Positions 48,371-56,383 of a stretch of 64,000 nt of DNA are shown in pieces. Position 1 is the first letter of the stretch; each line of letters starts with the position of its first letter. The stretch comes from Raoultibacter phocaeensis (GTDB lineage Bacteria; Actinomycetota; Coriobacteriia; Coriobacteriales; Eggerthellaceae), in the NCBI RefSeq assembly GCF_901411515.1, contig NZ_CABDUX010000002.1, forward strand, positions 1,364,001-1,428,000, in the 5' to 3' direction. Below the pieces are notes generated by a model. That model saw only the letters and a program-made list of their open reading frames with translations. It did not search any database and was not told where the DNA came from. The translations under genes were made by a program, and so were the position numbers.

Positions 48371-49405
48371 CTAGTACTTCCATCTCTCTAAAAGGCGTTG
48401 CTTTTCGTCAATGTCGAAGATGCCAGTCATATCGGCGTATGCTGCATCCGTCGGATAGTTCGGAATCGACGTATCCTGCTCAATGAAAACCCTGTCGGGC
48501 ACGAATTCTTGCTTATCAAGCAGTATTCCCTTGTCGTACATCCAATCCATAACGGCCTGAACGCCGGGTTTTTCTTCTTTTCCCTCAATGACGCCAATAC
48601 CGTTCATAGTCCAAGGAGATCCCTCCGTAAACTCGACGATCTCGATCGGTACGTTCTGATTGATTTCTGAAACCGCCTGGTACGTCAAACCGAGACCAAC
48701 GAGTGCTTCTCCTTGCACAAGCGCGTTTACGGGTCCTGAGCCCGAAGAAGTGAACTGGTACACGTTTTCGGCAAGGCCGTCGAAATATGCGAATGCCTCT
48801 TCTTCACCCCGTTCGTTAACGATGCTCTTCACAAAGTTATAGCCCGTACCCGAGGATTTGGGGTTCGGCATACAGATGAGTCCCTTATACGCAGGATCGA
48901 GCAAATCGTCATACGTCTCGGGCACGGCAAGCCCGCGCGCCTCGAGCTCGCCCCGGTTGACCGCGATACAAGCGCTTTCCCGCCGAAACGGCAGGTACTT
49001 CTGCGTTCCGTCGAGCAAGTCATCCTCGAAAACGGAGAAATCGTATGCAAGAGGAGCGAGCACATCCTCGATCTGACGCAAATAGCCGCCTTCGAGCATG
49101 AGGATGATGTCCGCCTCGCTCTGCACGCCCTCGGTTTTGATGCGGGCGGCTCCCGAACCCGTCGACACGTAGTGGAGCCTGATGTCGTATTCGGGAAGAT
49201 CCTCATGCATTGCGGTGAGAAGCATTTCGTTGGCAGCGCCCTCCCCGCACGAGTAGATGACGACTGTGTTCTCGTTTGCGGGCGAGCAGCCCGAAAGAAG
49301 CAACGACGATGCGAGCAGGCAGCCGACGGCCACCGCCCCCCTTCGGGTTATCGGGTATGCAAGATACGCTGCCAGATCTTGTTGGGTGTGTGTGGTGGTA
49401 AGCAT
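48371..49405 (-). CDS. ABC importer substrate-binding lipoprotein
   Basis: A 344-aa type-2 periplasmic-binding-protein-like lipoprotein. N-terminus TRR then a hydrophobic helix and lipobox LLSGC. The mature part has VVIYSCGEGAANEM, STGSGAARIKTEG, ADIILMLEGGYL and NPKSSGTGYNFV, as in FbpA/PhnS-type proteins that bind iron or phosphonates. Start at 49405 chosen because a promoter places transcription start at this ATG; a longer frame from 49474 reads through the promoter. First gene of the 12.4-kb array. Confidence 0.87.
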   Translation of the reverse strand: MLTTTHTQQDLAAYLAYPITRRGAVAVGCLLASSLLLSGCSPANENTVVIYSCGEGAANEMLLTAMHEDLPEYDIRLHYVSTGSGAARIKTEGVQSEADIILMLEGGYLRQIEDVLAPLAYDFSVFEDDLLDGTQKYLPFRRESACIAVNRGELEARGLAVPETYDDLLDPAYKGLICMPNPKSSGTGYNFVKSIVNERGEEEAFAYFDGLAENVYQFTSSGSGPVNALVQGEALVGLGLTYQAVSEINQNVPIEIVEFTEGSPWTMNGIGVIEGKEEKPGVQAVMDWMYDKGILLDKQEFVPDRVFIEQDTSIPNYPTDAAYADMTGIFDIDEKQRLLERWKY

Positions 49406-49412
49406 AGCGACC

Positions 49413-49460
49413 AGTGTAGCCGTACTGTTCATTTTTGTAAAGAAAAAGTAAAATTTGAAC
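49413..49460 (-). promoter_or_regulatory. Leaderless promoter and possible operator of the array
   Basis: On the minus strand TTTACA (49441-49436), 17 bases, TACACT (49418-49413), then 7 bases and the ATG. An imperfect inverted repeat with outer GTTCA/TGAAC arms (49427-49436 with 49451-49460, 8 of 10 matching) flanks the -35, a candidate binding site for one of the HTH proteins of the array. Confidence 0.62.
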
Positions 49461-49581
49461 AAGCAAACTATCAAAAGCGCCTTGCAAAAGACCCAGGCCT
49501 TACTTTGCTGAGAATATGCTGCACCTCCGATGCAGTTCGCCGCGACCGAACCGCTCGTGGTACGGAAGGAAAAAATCCCGC

Positions 49582-49962
49582 CTACTTGGACGTGCTTTCG
49601 TCATCTGCCTCGTCGGGATGAACTCGACGCCATCGATCATTCTCTTTAAGGGCTATCTCCTGCGAAAGGATATCGAGTCGCTCTTTGAGATTCGATACCT
49701 CTACCGTCAGCGTAAAGCACCTTATGAACAAAAAAGCAATCACGCACAGAAAAATAAAGTTCGAGGGGGACTCGATGCTGAGCAGATCGGAAAAGAAAAA
49801 CACGACAGGGGGAAAGACCGCTGCAATCACGAGCGCAGCAGCGAAAAGGAGCCAGAATACCGAATTGGCAATGCTCATCTCGGTTTTCTTGAGCTTTCTC
49901 AAAACGAATAGAAAAACGATCAAGGCACCGAGAACTAGAACCGCCCGAAAATACCAACTCAT
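49582..49962 (-). CDS. DUF2304 small membrane protein
   Basis: A 126-aa protein with three predicted membrane helices (about 4-22, 32-52, 66-84) and a C-terminal coiled stretch (VSNLKERLDILSQEIALKEN). It fits the DUF2304 family, small proteins encoded beside GT2 enzymes of the polyprenyl-phosphate type. It starts 4 bases after that GT2 gene here. The stretch is more A/T-rich than the surrounding genes. Function not established. Confidence 0.75.
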   Translation of the reverse strand: MSWYFRAVLVLGALIVFLFVLRKLKKTEMSIANSVFWLLFAAALVIAAVFPPVVFFFSDLLSIESPSNFIFLCVIAFLFIRCFTLTVEVSNLKERLDILSQEIALKENDRWRRVHPDEADDESTSK

Positions 49963-49966
49963 CGTT

Positions 49967-50647
49967 TCACCTCAGCCATTGCACGATAAGTATCGACACG
50001 AAGGCACGCGCCATGTACATGATTGATTTCGAAAAGCTTAAATAGCTCTCCCCTGTTTCCCGATCCCTCATTTCAGCCTGCACCTCTACAACTTTAAAAC
50101 CCTTCCTCATAAGATAAGCAAGCGTATCGGGTTCAGGACCGAAGTCCGATCGGTTCACGAATTCCTCTATCGTCCGACGATTGTACATGCGCATACCCGA
50201 TGTAGGATCGAAAAGCTTCTTGCCCGTTGTAAGCTTAATGAGAGACGAAATGAGCATCGAGCCAGCCATACGGGCGGACGCATTTTTCTTCTTCGTCACA
50301 AAGCGAGATCCGATGACGATGTCGGCACCCGTTGCCTCCATGGCCTCGAGCATCGGCGTAACGTATTCGGGCCGGTGCTGGCCATCGGCATCGAATTGCA
50401 GCGCGCAATCATACCCGTTTCGCCATGCGTACTTCATGCCCGCCTGAAAACCCGCTGAGAGCCCCACGTTAATCGGCAAATCGAGGAAGTTGTATCCTTC
50501 GCGACGGCATATCGCACCCGTTTCATCGGTAGAGCCATCGTTGATTACAAGGATATCGACGTCGGGCACCGCCTGACGCAACTCCTCGATCGTCCCCACG
50601 ATGCAGTCTTGCTCGTTGTATGCTGGAATAATCGTTAATAGCTTCAT
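49967..50647 (-). CDS. GT2 glycosyltransferase (DPM/PolPrenol-P type, soluble)
   Basis: A 226-aa GT2 enzyme: LTIIPAYNEQDCIVGT, VINDGSTDET, QFDADGQHRPE, GSRFVTKKK, DPTSGMRMY. No membrane helices of its own apart from a hydrophobic C-terminus, which its DUF2304 neighbour may supply. Start at 50647 (MKLLTII) agrees with a TATAAT 6 bases upstream; a longer start at 50692 would cover that promoter. Confidence 0.87.
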   Translation of the reverse strand: MKLLTIIPAYNEQDCIVGTIEELRQAVPDVDILVINDGSTDETGAICRREGYNFLDLPINVGLSAGFQAGMKYAWRNGYDCALQFDADGQHRPEYVTPMLEAMEATGADIVIGSRFVTKKKNASARMAGSMLISSLIKLTTGKKLFDPTSGMRMYNRRTIEEFVNRSDFGPEPDTLAYLMRKGFKVVEVQAEMRDRETGESYLSFSKSIMYMARAFVSILIVQWLR

Positions 50648-50653
50648 CGCTCT

Positions 50654-50659
50654 ATTATA
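50654..50659 (-). promoter_or_regulatory. Leaderless -10 of GT2 gene
   Basis: A perfect TATAAT on the minus strand, six bases before the ATG at 50647 and without a ribosome site. The -35 region is not recognisable. Confidence 0.55.
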
Positions 50660-50732
50660 GCCTAAATAGATCGCCATCGTGCAGAACCGCACTGCCCTGT
50701 GCGCACCAGCAGAGCGCTCATGCCCCGCTACC

Positions 50733-51977
50733 TCACGGACGTTTCGAAACGCCTGCAGCGCGTTTGACGAAATACACGTTGAGCGCAGCGAATATTACAA
50801 CGAGCAGCACCATGACGCCGTCGTACAGATATGCGGCTCCCATCATGCCGAACTGTTCGATCGAGAGCCGGGAAAACAGAAGCGCTGCCAGGGCAGCGAT
50901 GGCGTATCCGGGCAATATGGCACCCTGATGCCGCGTGGTAATAAGCCCATAGTACAAGATAACGCTCGCTGCATTGAACGCCCCGCCCACGAGCAGAGTC
51001 ATGAGCACCGGCCGATACCCCGACAAATCAACACCATACAGAAACGAAAGGACGGGTATCCCGATGAAGTATGCAACGACGAGGGCAAAAACCGATGTGA
51101 CGGCGACAGCGGCAAGCCCCTTGGCGATAATCGACGCAAACCCCCGCCTCGAGCCGTTTTTCCAATGGTTCGCCAATGTGGTAAGCAGTGGCTTGAATAT
51201 GAATCCGCTGATGAGATTGATTACCATGGCGGGCATGAACAGGATGGCGTAGTAGGTTTGGAATTCTTTCGAAAGCACCTCTTCGATCCCGTAGCGCGGC
51301 GCATTGACAAGATACATGAGCAGGAAAGACCCGAGGAACAAAGGGAAGCACGCGACGAGCAGTTGCCGGATTTTCTTGAAATCGAATATCGGTTTGATGG
51401 TGACGAACGAACGCGCGGGTGGTATGTTGAGCACGACGAACGTAATCGTCGAAACAACGATCGACACGACGCACGCGACGAAAATGTCGCGAGCCAGAAA
51501 AGCCGTCACCGAGAACGAAACGACCGTCGAGAGAACCCGCCAGAAGAACGCTTTGCCCGCAATATCCAACCTCCCCCTCTGTTGGAACATGCCGTGGAAT
51601 ACGTCTTCGAACGCGTCGAAGAACCTGAGCCACCCGACAAGAACGAGAAGCACGGCTTCGTAGCCGAGTCCGTTCGAATAGATCGCGTATAGGACGATGC
51701 CCGCTATCATAAGGCCGCAGGTGACGATACGCGCAGCATAGTACACTCCGAAGCTGAACTTGTCTTCGACATCGGTTGCCTGATAGGGGCGCACCTCATA
51801 CTGCCCGAGCGTTTGAAACTGCTGCGCGACGGCAAAGGCGAGGGCAAAGATACCACCGACATACGCGCCGAGCGATTGCGTTACCACCATGAGCAGAAGG
51901 ACGCTTGCAACCGCGCTCATAGCGCTGCCGAGCGTATTCCAAAAGTAATCCTTCTTTATCTGAGTGTTCGAGGACAT
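50733..51977 (-). CDS. Wzx-like polysaccharide flippase
   Basis: A 414-aa membrane protein with about 12 helices, beginning KDYFWNTLGSAMSAVASVLLLMVVTQSLG, which is the usual opening of the polysaccharide-synthase/MATE-like flippase family. It would move the lipid-linked repeat unit across the membrane. It follows LicD copy 1 by 20 bases, so decoration could happen before export. No Wzy polymerase is recognisable in the window. Confidence 0.82.
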   Translation of the reverse strand: MSSNTQIKKDYFWNTLGSAMSAVASVLLLMVVTQSLGAYVGGIFALAFAVAQQFQTLGQYEVRPYQATDVEDKFSFGVYYAARIVTCGLMIAGIVLYAIYSNGLGYEAVLLVLVGWLRFFDAFEDVFHGMFQQRGRLDIAGKAFFWRVLSTVVSFSVTAFLARDIFVACVVSIVVSTITFVVLNIPPARSFVTIKPIFDFKKIRQLLVACFPLFLGSFLLMYLVNAPRYGIEEVLSKEFQTYYAILFMPAMVINLISGFIFKPLLTTLANHWKNGSRRGFASIIAKGLAAVAVTSVFALVVAYFIGIPVLSFLYGVDLSGYRPVLMTLLVGGAFNAASVILYYGLITTRHQGAILPGYAIAALAALLFSRLSIEQFGMMGAAYLYDGVMVLLVVIFAALNVYFVKRAAGVSKRP

Positions 51978-51997
51978 GGATGAAAGTCGCCGACGAA

Positions 51998-52852
51998 TCA
52001 GTAGCTTCCGAAATCAAGTTTCGAGGGCAGATGGTTCCATCGGTCTTCGACAGGGGGAAGTTTAAGGTAGTCGCCGTAAATGCGCCTGAGCATCGCGTCG
52101 TCGTCTCGCGCGGTTTGCACTGCAAGCCCCTCGAACGCAACGGTCTTCGTCGGAAACAGCTCGTCGAGTCGCGCGCTGCACGACTTCGGATCCTTGTCCA
52201 TGAAATCCGCAACGCACACGCCATCCGTGCCGTTGTAGAGCGTCGCAGCCTGCTCCCATTTTCGGTAGATCCATTGCGGGGATACGTTTGCGACCTTCAT
52301 GACCGAATAGGCAATCCGGCAGGCTGCGAGAACCAATCCGCGCTTCCATCCACGCAGCGAAAGATGAGGCGTCGGCGTAGCGCGCAGAAAGGCGAGACGG
52401 CCCCACATCCACGTCCTTCTGCTCTGACGCTTGTAGCGTTTTGGATCGTCTACGAGTTTGTCGAACGCAAAGATACCGATGCCGATGGCGTACTGGTACG
52501 GACAGTCGTCGAACTCCTCGGGAACGCCCAAAGTACCCTTGAGCGACAGATTGGCGTTGCAAGCGGGAAAATAGCGTTCGGTATACGAGCTCACCACTTC
52601 AAATCGATCGCCCACCACAGCGGGAGCTTCAGCGAGAAACCGGTTATAGTCCTCGCGCAGAAGACCGACGTCGATGTCGTCATCCCATGGAATGAACCCC
52701 TGGTGCCTCACCGCGCCGATGGCGGTTCCCGCGTAGATGAAGTACGGTATGTCGAGAACCTTGCATACCCGGTCGAACTCTTCAAGAATATCGGTCGAGA
52801 CCAGTTGCAACTTCCTCAACTCTTCGGGGTTCTCGTATTCTTTGTATGTCAT
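51998..52852 (-). CDS. LicD-family phosphotransferase (copy 1)
   Basis: A 284-aa LicD protein. The signature [25 protein letters not shown] holds the acidic cluster typical of this nucleotidyltransferase-fold family, which transfers phosphocholine or other phospho-alditols from a CDP donor onto glycans. The C-terminus [11 protein letters not shown]...LDFG is shared with copy 2. Start at 52852 with AAGGAG. Head of a short operon with the flippase. It is the natural user of the CDP-activated product of the array at 37-45 kb. Confidence 0.9.
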   Translation of the reverse strand: MTYKEYENPEELRKLQLVSTDILEEFDRVCKVLDIPYFIYAGTAIGAVRHQGFIPWDDDIDVGLLREDYNRFLAEAPAVVGDRFEVVSSYTERYFPACNANLSLKGTLGVPEEFDDCPYQYAIGIGIFAFDKLVDDPKRYKRQSRRTWMWGRLAFLRATPTPHLSLRGWKRGLVLAACRIAYSVMKVANVSPQWIYRKWEQAATLYNGTDGVCVADFMDKDPKSCSARLDELFPTKTVAFEGLAVQTARDDDAMLRRIYGDYLKLPPVEDRWNHLPSKLDFGSY

Positions 52853-52941
52853 GGCTGTCGCTCTTGCTCCTTATCACCTGAATACGATATCGTTGTTTGG
52901 ACATTGCCCCATACCGAGCCTACACTATACAGGAAGTAACT

Positions 52942-53739
52942 ATGTACTCGTCATCAAACCACACTTTTGCCGTATGCGCTTACAAAGAAAGCCCGTATTT
53001 AGAAGAGTGCCTGCAATCGCTTCTCGCACAAACCGTCGAGGCGAACATCCTTATCGCAACATCGACTCCAAACGAGTACATCGAAAGCCTGAGCAAGCGC
53101 TATTCCATTTCGCTCCACGTCAGCGACACGGAGCCAGGGATCGCATCCGACTGGAACCATGCGGTCGATTTCGCCGAAACCGAGCTCGTTACCATCGCCC
53201 ATCAAGACGACGTATACGAGCCGGCTTATCTTGAAAACATGCTTCTGATGATGAACGAATCGAACGATCCGCTCCTGTATTTCACCAACTACGGGGAGAT
53301 GAGAAACGGCGAGCGCATAGACGACAACCAGCTTCTCCGTGTAAAGCGAACCATGCTCGCTCCCCTCAAACGAACGTCGCTTCGCCGCAGCAGGTTCGTC
53401 CGAAGGCGAATCCTTTCGTTCGGCTCCCCCATCTGCTGCCCCTCGGTCACTCTCGTCAAAAACAAGATAACCCCGAACTACTTTAAAGACGACTACCGAT
53501 CGAATCTCGATTGGCAGGCATGGGCCGCTCTGGCCCTCCAAGAAGGCGACTTTCTGTACAATCCGTCGATCATGATGTATCACCGCATCCACGAGGACTC
53601 GGAAACGTCTCACCTGATAGAAGACAGCAGCAGGGGTGCTGAGGACCTGCGGATGCTCCAGAGCTTCTGGCCGAAGCCAATTGCAGCGTTTGTGTACCGC
53701 TGGTACTCCAAAGGCGAGAAGAGCAATCAAAAAGGCTAG
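52942..53739 (+). CDS. GT2 glycosyltransferase
   Basis: A 265-aa GT2 enzyme (FAVCAYKESPYLEECLQSLLAQT, IAHQDDVYEP as the metal-binding acidic motif, DWQAWAALA, YHRIHEDSE). ATG at 52942 follows AGGAAG and matches the family N-terminus; a frame from 52897 adds 15 unrelated residues. The only plus-strand gene between the two LicD genes, divergent from copy 1 and convergent with copy 2. Confidence 0.83.
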   Translation: MYSSSNHTFAVCAYKESPYLEECLQSLLAQTVEANILIATSTPNEYIESLSKRYSISLHVSDTEPGIASDWNHAVDFAETELVTIAHQDDVYEPAYLENMLLMMNESNDPLLYFTNYGEMRNGERIDDNQLLRVKRTMLAPLKRTSLRRSRFVRRRILSFGSPICCPSVTLVKNKITPNYFKDDYRSNLDWQAWAALALQEGDFLYNPSIMMYHRIHEDSETSHLIEDSSRGAEDLRMLQSFWPKPIAAFVYRWYSKGEKSNQKG

Positions 53740-53777
53740 CCGTGTACCCTTCGTACAGCAAAGCGGTTCGCGCAGAA

Positions 53778-54623
53778 TCAGTACGGCCCGAAATCCAACC
53801 GGGCGGGAAAATGGTTCTTGCGCTTTTCTTCGGGGGGAAGCGTCATGTAGTCGCCATACAAATCGACGAGATGCTGTTCGTAATTCGAGGGAAAGGCGAT
53901 CTGGCGGCCTTCGTACTCGAGCTTTTTCAGGGGAAGCAGGTCGTCCCATGCGATGGTCTGAGAAAACCGATCGGTATCGCATAGGTAGGCGATACGCTTG
54001 GTTTCGCAATCCCGATAGCGATTGCGAGCCGCTTCCTCGTTTTTGAACGCCCTCTCGCTCGTCATGCCTACTTTGTTGAAGAACCATGAGGCGAACTGGC
54101 ATATTTTCGAGGCAACCGCTTTGAGCCCCCCCCCGAAAGGAAGAACCGGTTTGGGAATGCTGAGCAGGATGCGTACATGCGACCACCACCACGCATCCCA
54201 TGCCTGCTTGCGGTAGGCCTTCTCATCATCGGCAACCGCGTCGAACGCATACAGGTCGAGGAATATGCCCATGAAGCACGGTACGCTCTGCAGTGCTTCT
54301 TCGCAAAACTGCGTGCCCTTGAGCATCATACGCGTGGTCGGTAAGGGATAGTGGATGTCTTCGGCCGCGTTCATGATCACGTATTTATCGGAGTAATCGG
54401 CCTTCACGACTTCGATAAGCCGTTCGAGGTCTTTGCTTGGAAGCCCGACATCGATGTCATCATCCCAGGGAATAAAACCCTTGTGCCGCACAGCGCCGAG
54501 CGCCGTACCGGCGAGGCCGAAATACGTGAGCCCTTCGGAATCGCAGATATGCAGAAAATCGTCGAGTATCATCAACTCGCATTGCTGCAAATGCCCGAGC
54601 GTTTCGTCGTCGTATTCTCTCAT
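53778..54623 (-). CDS. LicD-family phosphotransferase (copy 2)
   Basis: A 281-aa LicD protein with [25 protein letters not shown] and C-terminus YGDYMTLPPEE...LDFG, related to copy 1. A nine-G run in the coding strand (54134-54126) encodes GGG after LPF in the middle of the protein. It is in frame as sequenced, and a gain or loss of one G would truncate it. The start may also be a GTG at 54629; AAGG lies 4 bases before the GTG and 10 before the ATG. Confidence 0.88.
   Translation of the reverse strand: MREYDDETLGHLQQCELMILDDFLHICDSEGLTYFGLAGTALGAVRHKGFIPWDDDIDVGLPSKDLERLIEVVKADYSDKYVIMNAAEDIHYPLPTTRMMLKGTQFCEEALQSVPCFMGIFLDLYAFDAVADDEKAYRKQAWDAWWWSHVRILLSIPKPVLPFGGGLKAVASKICQFASWFFNKVGMTSERAFKNEEAARNRYRDCETKRIAYLCDTDRFSQTIAWDDLLPLKKLEYEGRQIAFPSNYEQHLVDLYGDYMTLPPEEKRKNHFPARLDFGPY
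54126..54134 (-). repeat. G9 homopolymer inside licD-like gene
   Basis: Nine consecutive C on the plus strand, G on the coding strand, inside LicD copy 2. Candidate slipped-strand contingency tract. Confidence 0.75.
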
Positions 54624-54659
54624 TGCCACCCAACCTTCATCGCGCTAGCGCTGCCCCCT

Positions 54660-54683
54660 GTCGGCATCGCCTGCTATGCCGAC
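54660..54683. terminator. Hairpin after rfbC
   Basis: A perfect 8-bp stem (54660-54667 with 54676-54683) with an 8-base loop just past the rfbC stop. No T-run on the minus strand; possible weak terminator. Confidence 0.4.
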
Positions 54684-54697
54684 GATTTGCTATGGTA

Positions 54698-55279
54698 TCA
54701 GATAACAGCAGCGATGTCCTTGAGGCATGGATGCTTTTTGTCTTTGTCGCTCAAGACCAGTTCCATGCCCTCGGGTATGGGCCATTCGATCCCGATTGCG
54801 GGATCGTTCCACATAAGCCCCCCCTCGTCGTTGGGATGGTACACGTCGTCGCATTTGTAGCAGAATTCCGCAGAGTCGGATAGCACGAGAAATCCATGCG
54901 CGAAACCATGCGGCATGAAAAGCTGACGTCGGTTTTCGGCAGAGAGGATCACTCCCTCCCATGTGCCGTATGTGGGGCTTCCCGCCCGAAGGTCCACAAC
55001 CACATCGAATACTTCGCCAGATACTACACGCACGAGCTTGGACTGCGGATGCTCAATCTGGAAGTGCAGTCCGCGCAGCACGCCTCGCGTCGATGCCGAT
55101 TGATTGTCTTGCACGAACTCGGCATCAATGCCGCCAGCAACGAAATCGGGTTTCTTATACGTCTCCATGAAATAGCCGCGTTCGTCGTCGTATCGGACGG
55201 CATCGACAACGATGACGCCCTCGATCGATGTTCTCGTAAAGATGAAGTTGCCGAACGTAGTGCTTGATTCCAGAGTCAT
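54698..55279 (-). CDS. rfbC: dTDP-4-dehydrorhamnose 3,5-epimerase
   Basis: A 193-aa cupin enzyme of dTDP-L-rhamnose synthesis. RGVLRGLHFQ with the catalytic His, VVDLRAGSPTYG and PHGFAHGFLVLSD are diagnostic. Its ATG shares the A of the rfbB stop (TAATG). Last gene of rfbA-D-B-C. Confidence 0.95.
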   Translation of the reverse strand: MTLESSTTFGNFIFTRTSIEGVIVVDAVRYDDERGYFMETYKKPDFVAGGIDAEFVQDNQSASTRGVLRGLHFQIEHPQSKLVRVVSGEVFDVVVDLRAGSPTYGTWEGVILSAENRRQLFMPHGFAHGFLVLSDSAEFCYKCDDVYHPNDEGGLMWNDPAIGIEWPIPEGMELVLSDKDKKHPCLKDIAAVI

Positions 55280-56376
55280 TATCGATCCCCTTCTTGCGAA
55301 GCCGCCGAACGCCCTCGATACATCTTCTCGTAATAATCCTGATACGATCCGTCGGTAACGCCAGCCATCCACGCTTCATTTCTGAGATACCATTCGATCG
55401 TCTTGACTATACCCACCTCGAACGGGGTCTCAGGATACCATCCCAGATCGGCCTTGATCTTGTCGGGCGCGATGCCGTACCTACGGTCATGCCCTTTGCG
55501 GTCTTCGACATACGAGATGAGCGTTTCGTCGATCGCAGTATCCTCCGCAACATTCGAGGTTTCCTCGATGATCTTTTGAACGATGAAAATGTTGGGCCGT
55601 TCGTTGTGGCCTCCGACATTGTACACCTCGCCCACAATGCCTCGTTCGAGCACCAGGTCGATGGCCTTGCAATGATCTTCGACGTAGAGCCAATCCCGCA
55701 CGTTCAGACCGTCTCCGTACACGGGCAGCTCTTTATGAGCAAGTGCATTGTTGATCATGAGCGGAATGAGCTTCTCGGGAAACTGGAAGGGACCGTAGTT
55801 GTTCGAACACCGTGTGATATTGATCGGAAGCCCGTAGGTATCGCCGTACGCCATCACGAACAGATCGGCCGAGGCCTTCGATGCGGAATAGGGGCTGTGG
55901 GGATCGAGCGGCGTGTCTTCCCTGAAAAACGCGTTTGGATCATCGAGGGGGAGGCTTCCGTACACCTCGTCAGTCGACACCTGCAAGAAGCGCTTGCCCG
56001 AAGGGTACGATCCGTTTGGCTGCTCCCATGCGCTTCGGGCGGCGTTGAGCAGCGCAACGGTACCCATAACGTTGGTCTGAGCGAATACCTCGGGGGTTTC
56101 TATAGAGCGGTCGACATGGCTTTCCGCTGCAAAGTTAACCACGTAGTCAACGTCATGCTCCTCGAACAGGCGCTCGAGGACAACTTTATCGCAGATATCC
56201 GCTTGAACGAATACGTGGCGCGGATCGCCCTCCACCTCTTTGAGATTCTCGAGGTTTCCCGCGTAGGTGAGTTTGTCAACGTTGACGAGGCGGATATCTT
56301 CGTGCTTGCGCAGAAGGTAGATCACGAAGTTGCTGCCGATGAAGCCGGCACCGCCGGTAACTAAATACGTTTTCAT
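55279..56376 (-). CDS. rfbB: dTDP-glucose 4,6-dehydratase
   Basis: A 365-aa extended SDR enzyme: GGAGFIGSNFV (NAD site), ESHVDRSI, VSTDEVYG, YSASKAS (catalytic Tyr and Lys) and RCSNNYGP. Converts dTDP-glucose to the 4-keto-6-deoxy sugar. It starts 7 bases after rfbD. Confidence 0.96.
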   Translation of the reverse strand: MKTYLVTGGAGFIGSNFVIYLLRKHEDIRLVNVDKLTYAGNLENLKEVEGDPRHVFVQADICDKVVLERLFEEHDVDYVVNFAAESHVDRSIETPEVFAQTNVMGTVALLNAARSAWEQPNGSYPSGKRFLQVSTDEVYGSLPLDDPNAFFREDTPLDPHSPYSASKASADLFVMAYGDTYGLPINITRCSNNYGPFQFPEKLIPLMINNALAHKELPVYGDGLNVRDWLYVEDHCKAIDLVLERGIVGEVYNVGGHNERPNIFIVQKIIEETSNVAEDTAIDETLISYVEDRKGHDRRYGIAPDKIKADLGWYPETPFEVGIVKTIEWYLRNEAWMAGVTDGSYQDYYEKMYRGRSAASQEGDR

Positions 56377-56383
56377 AGCGTCG

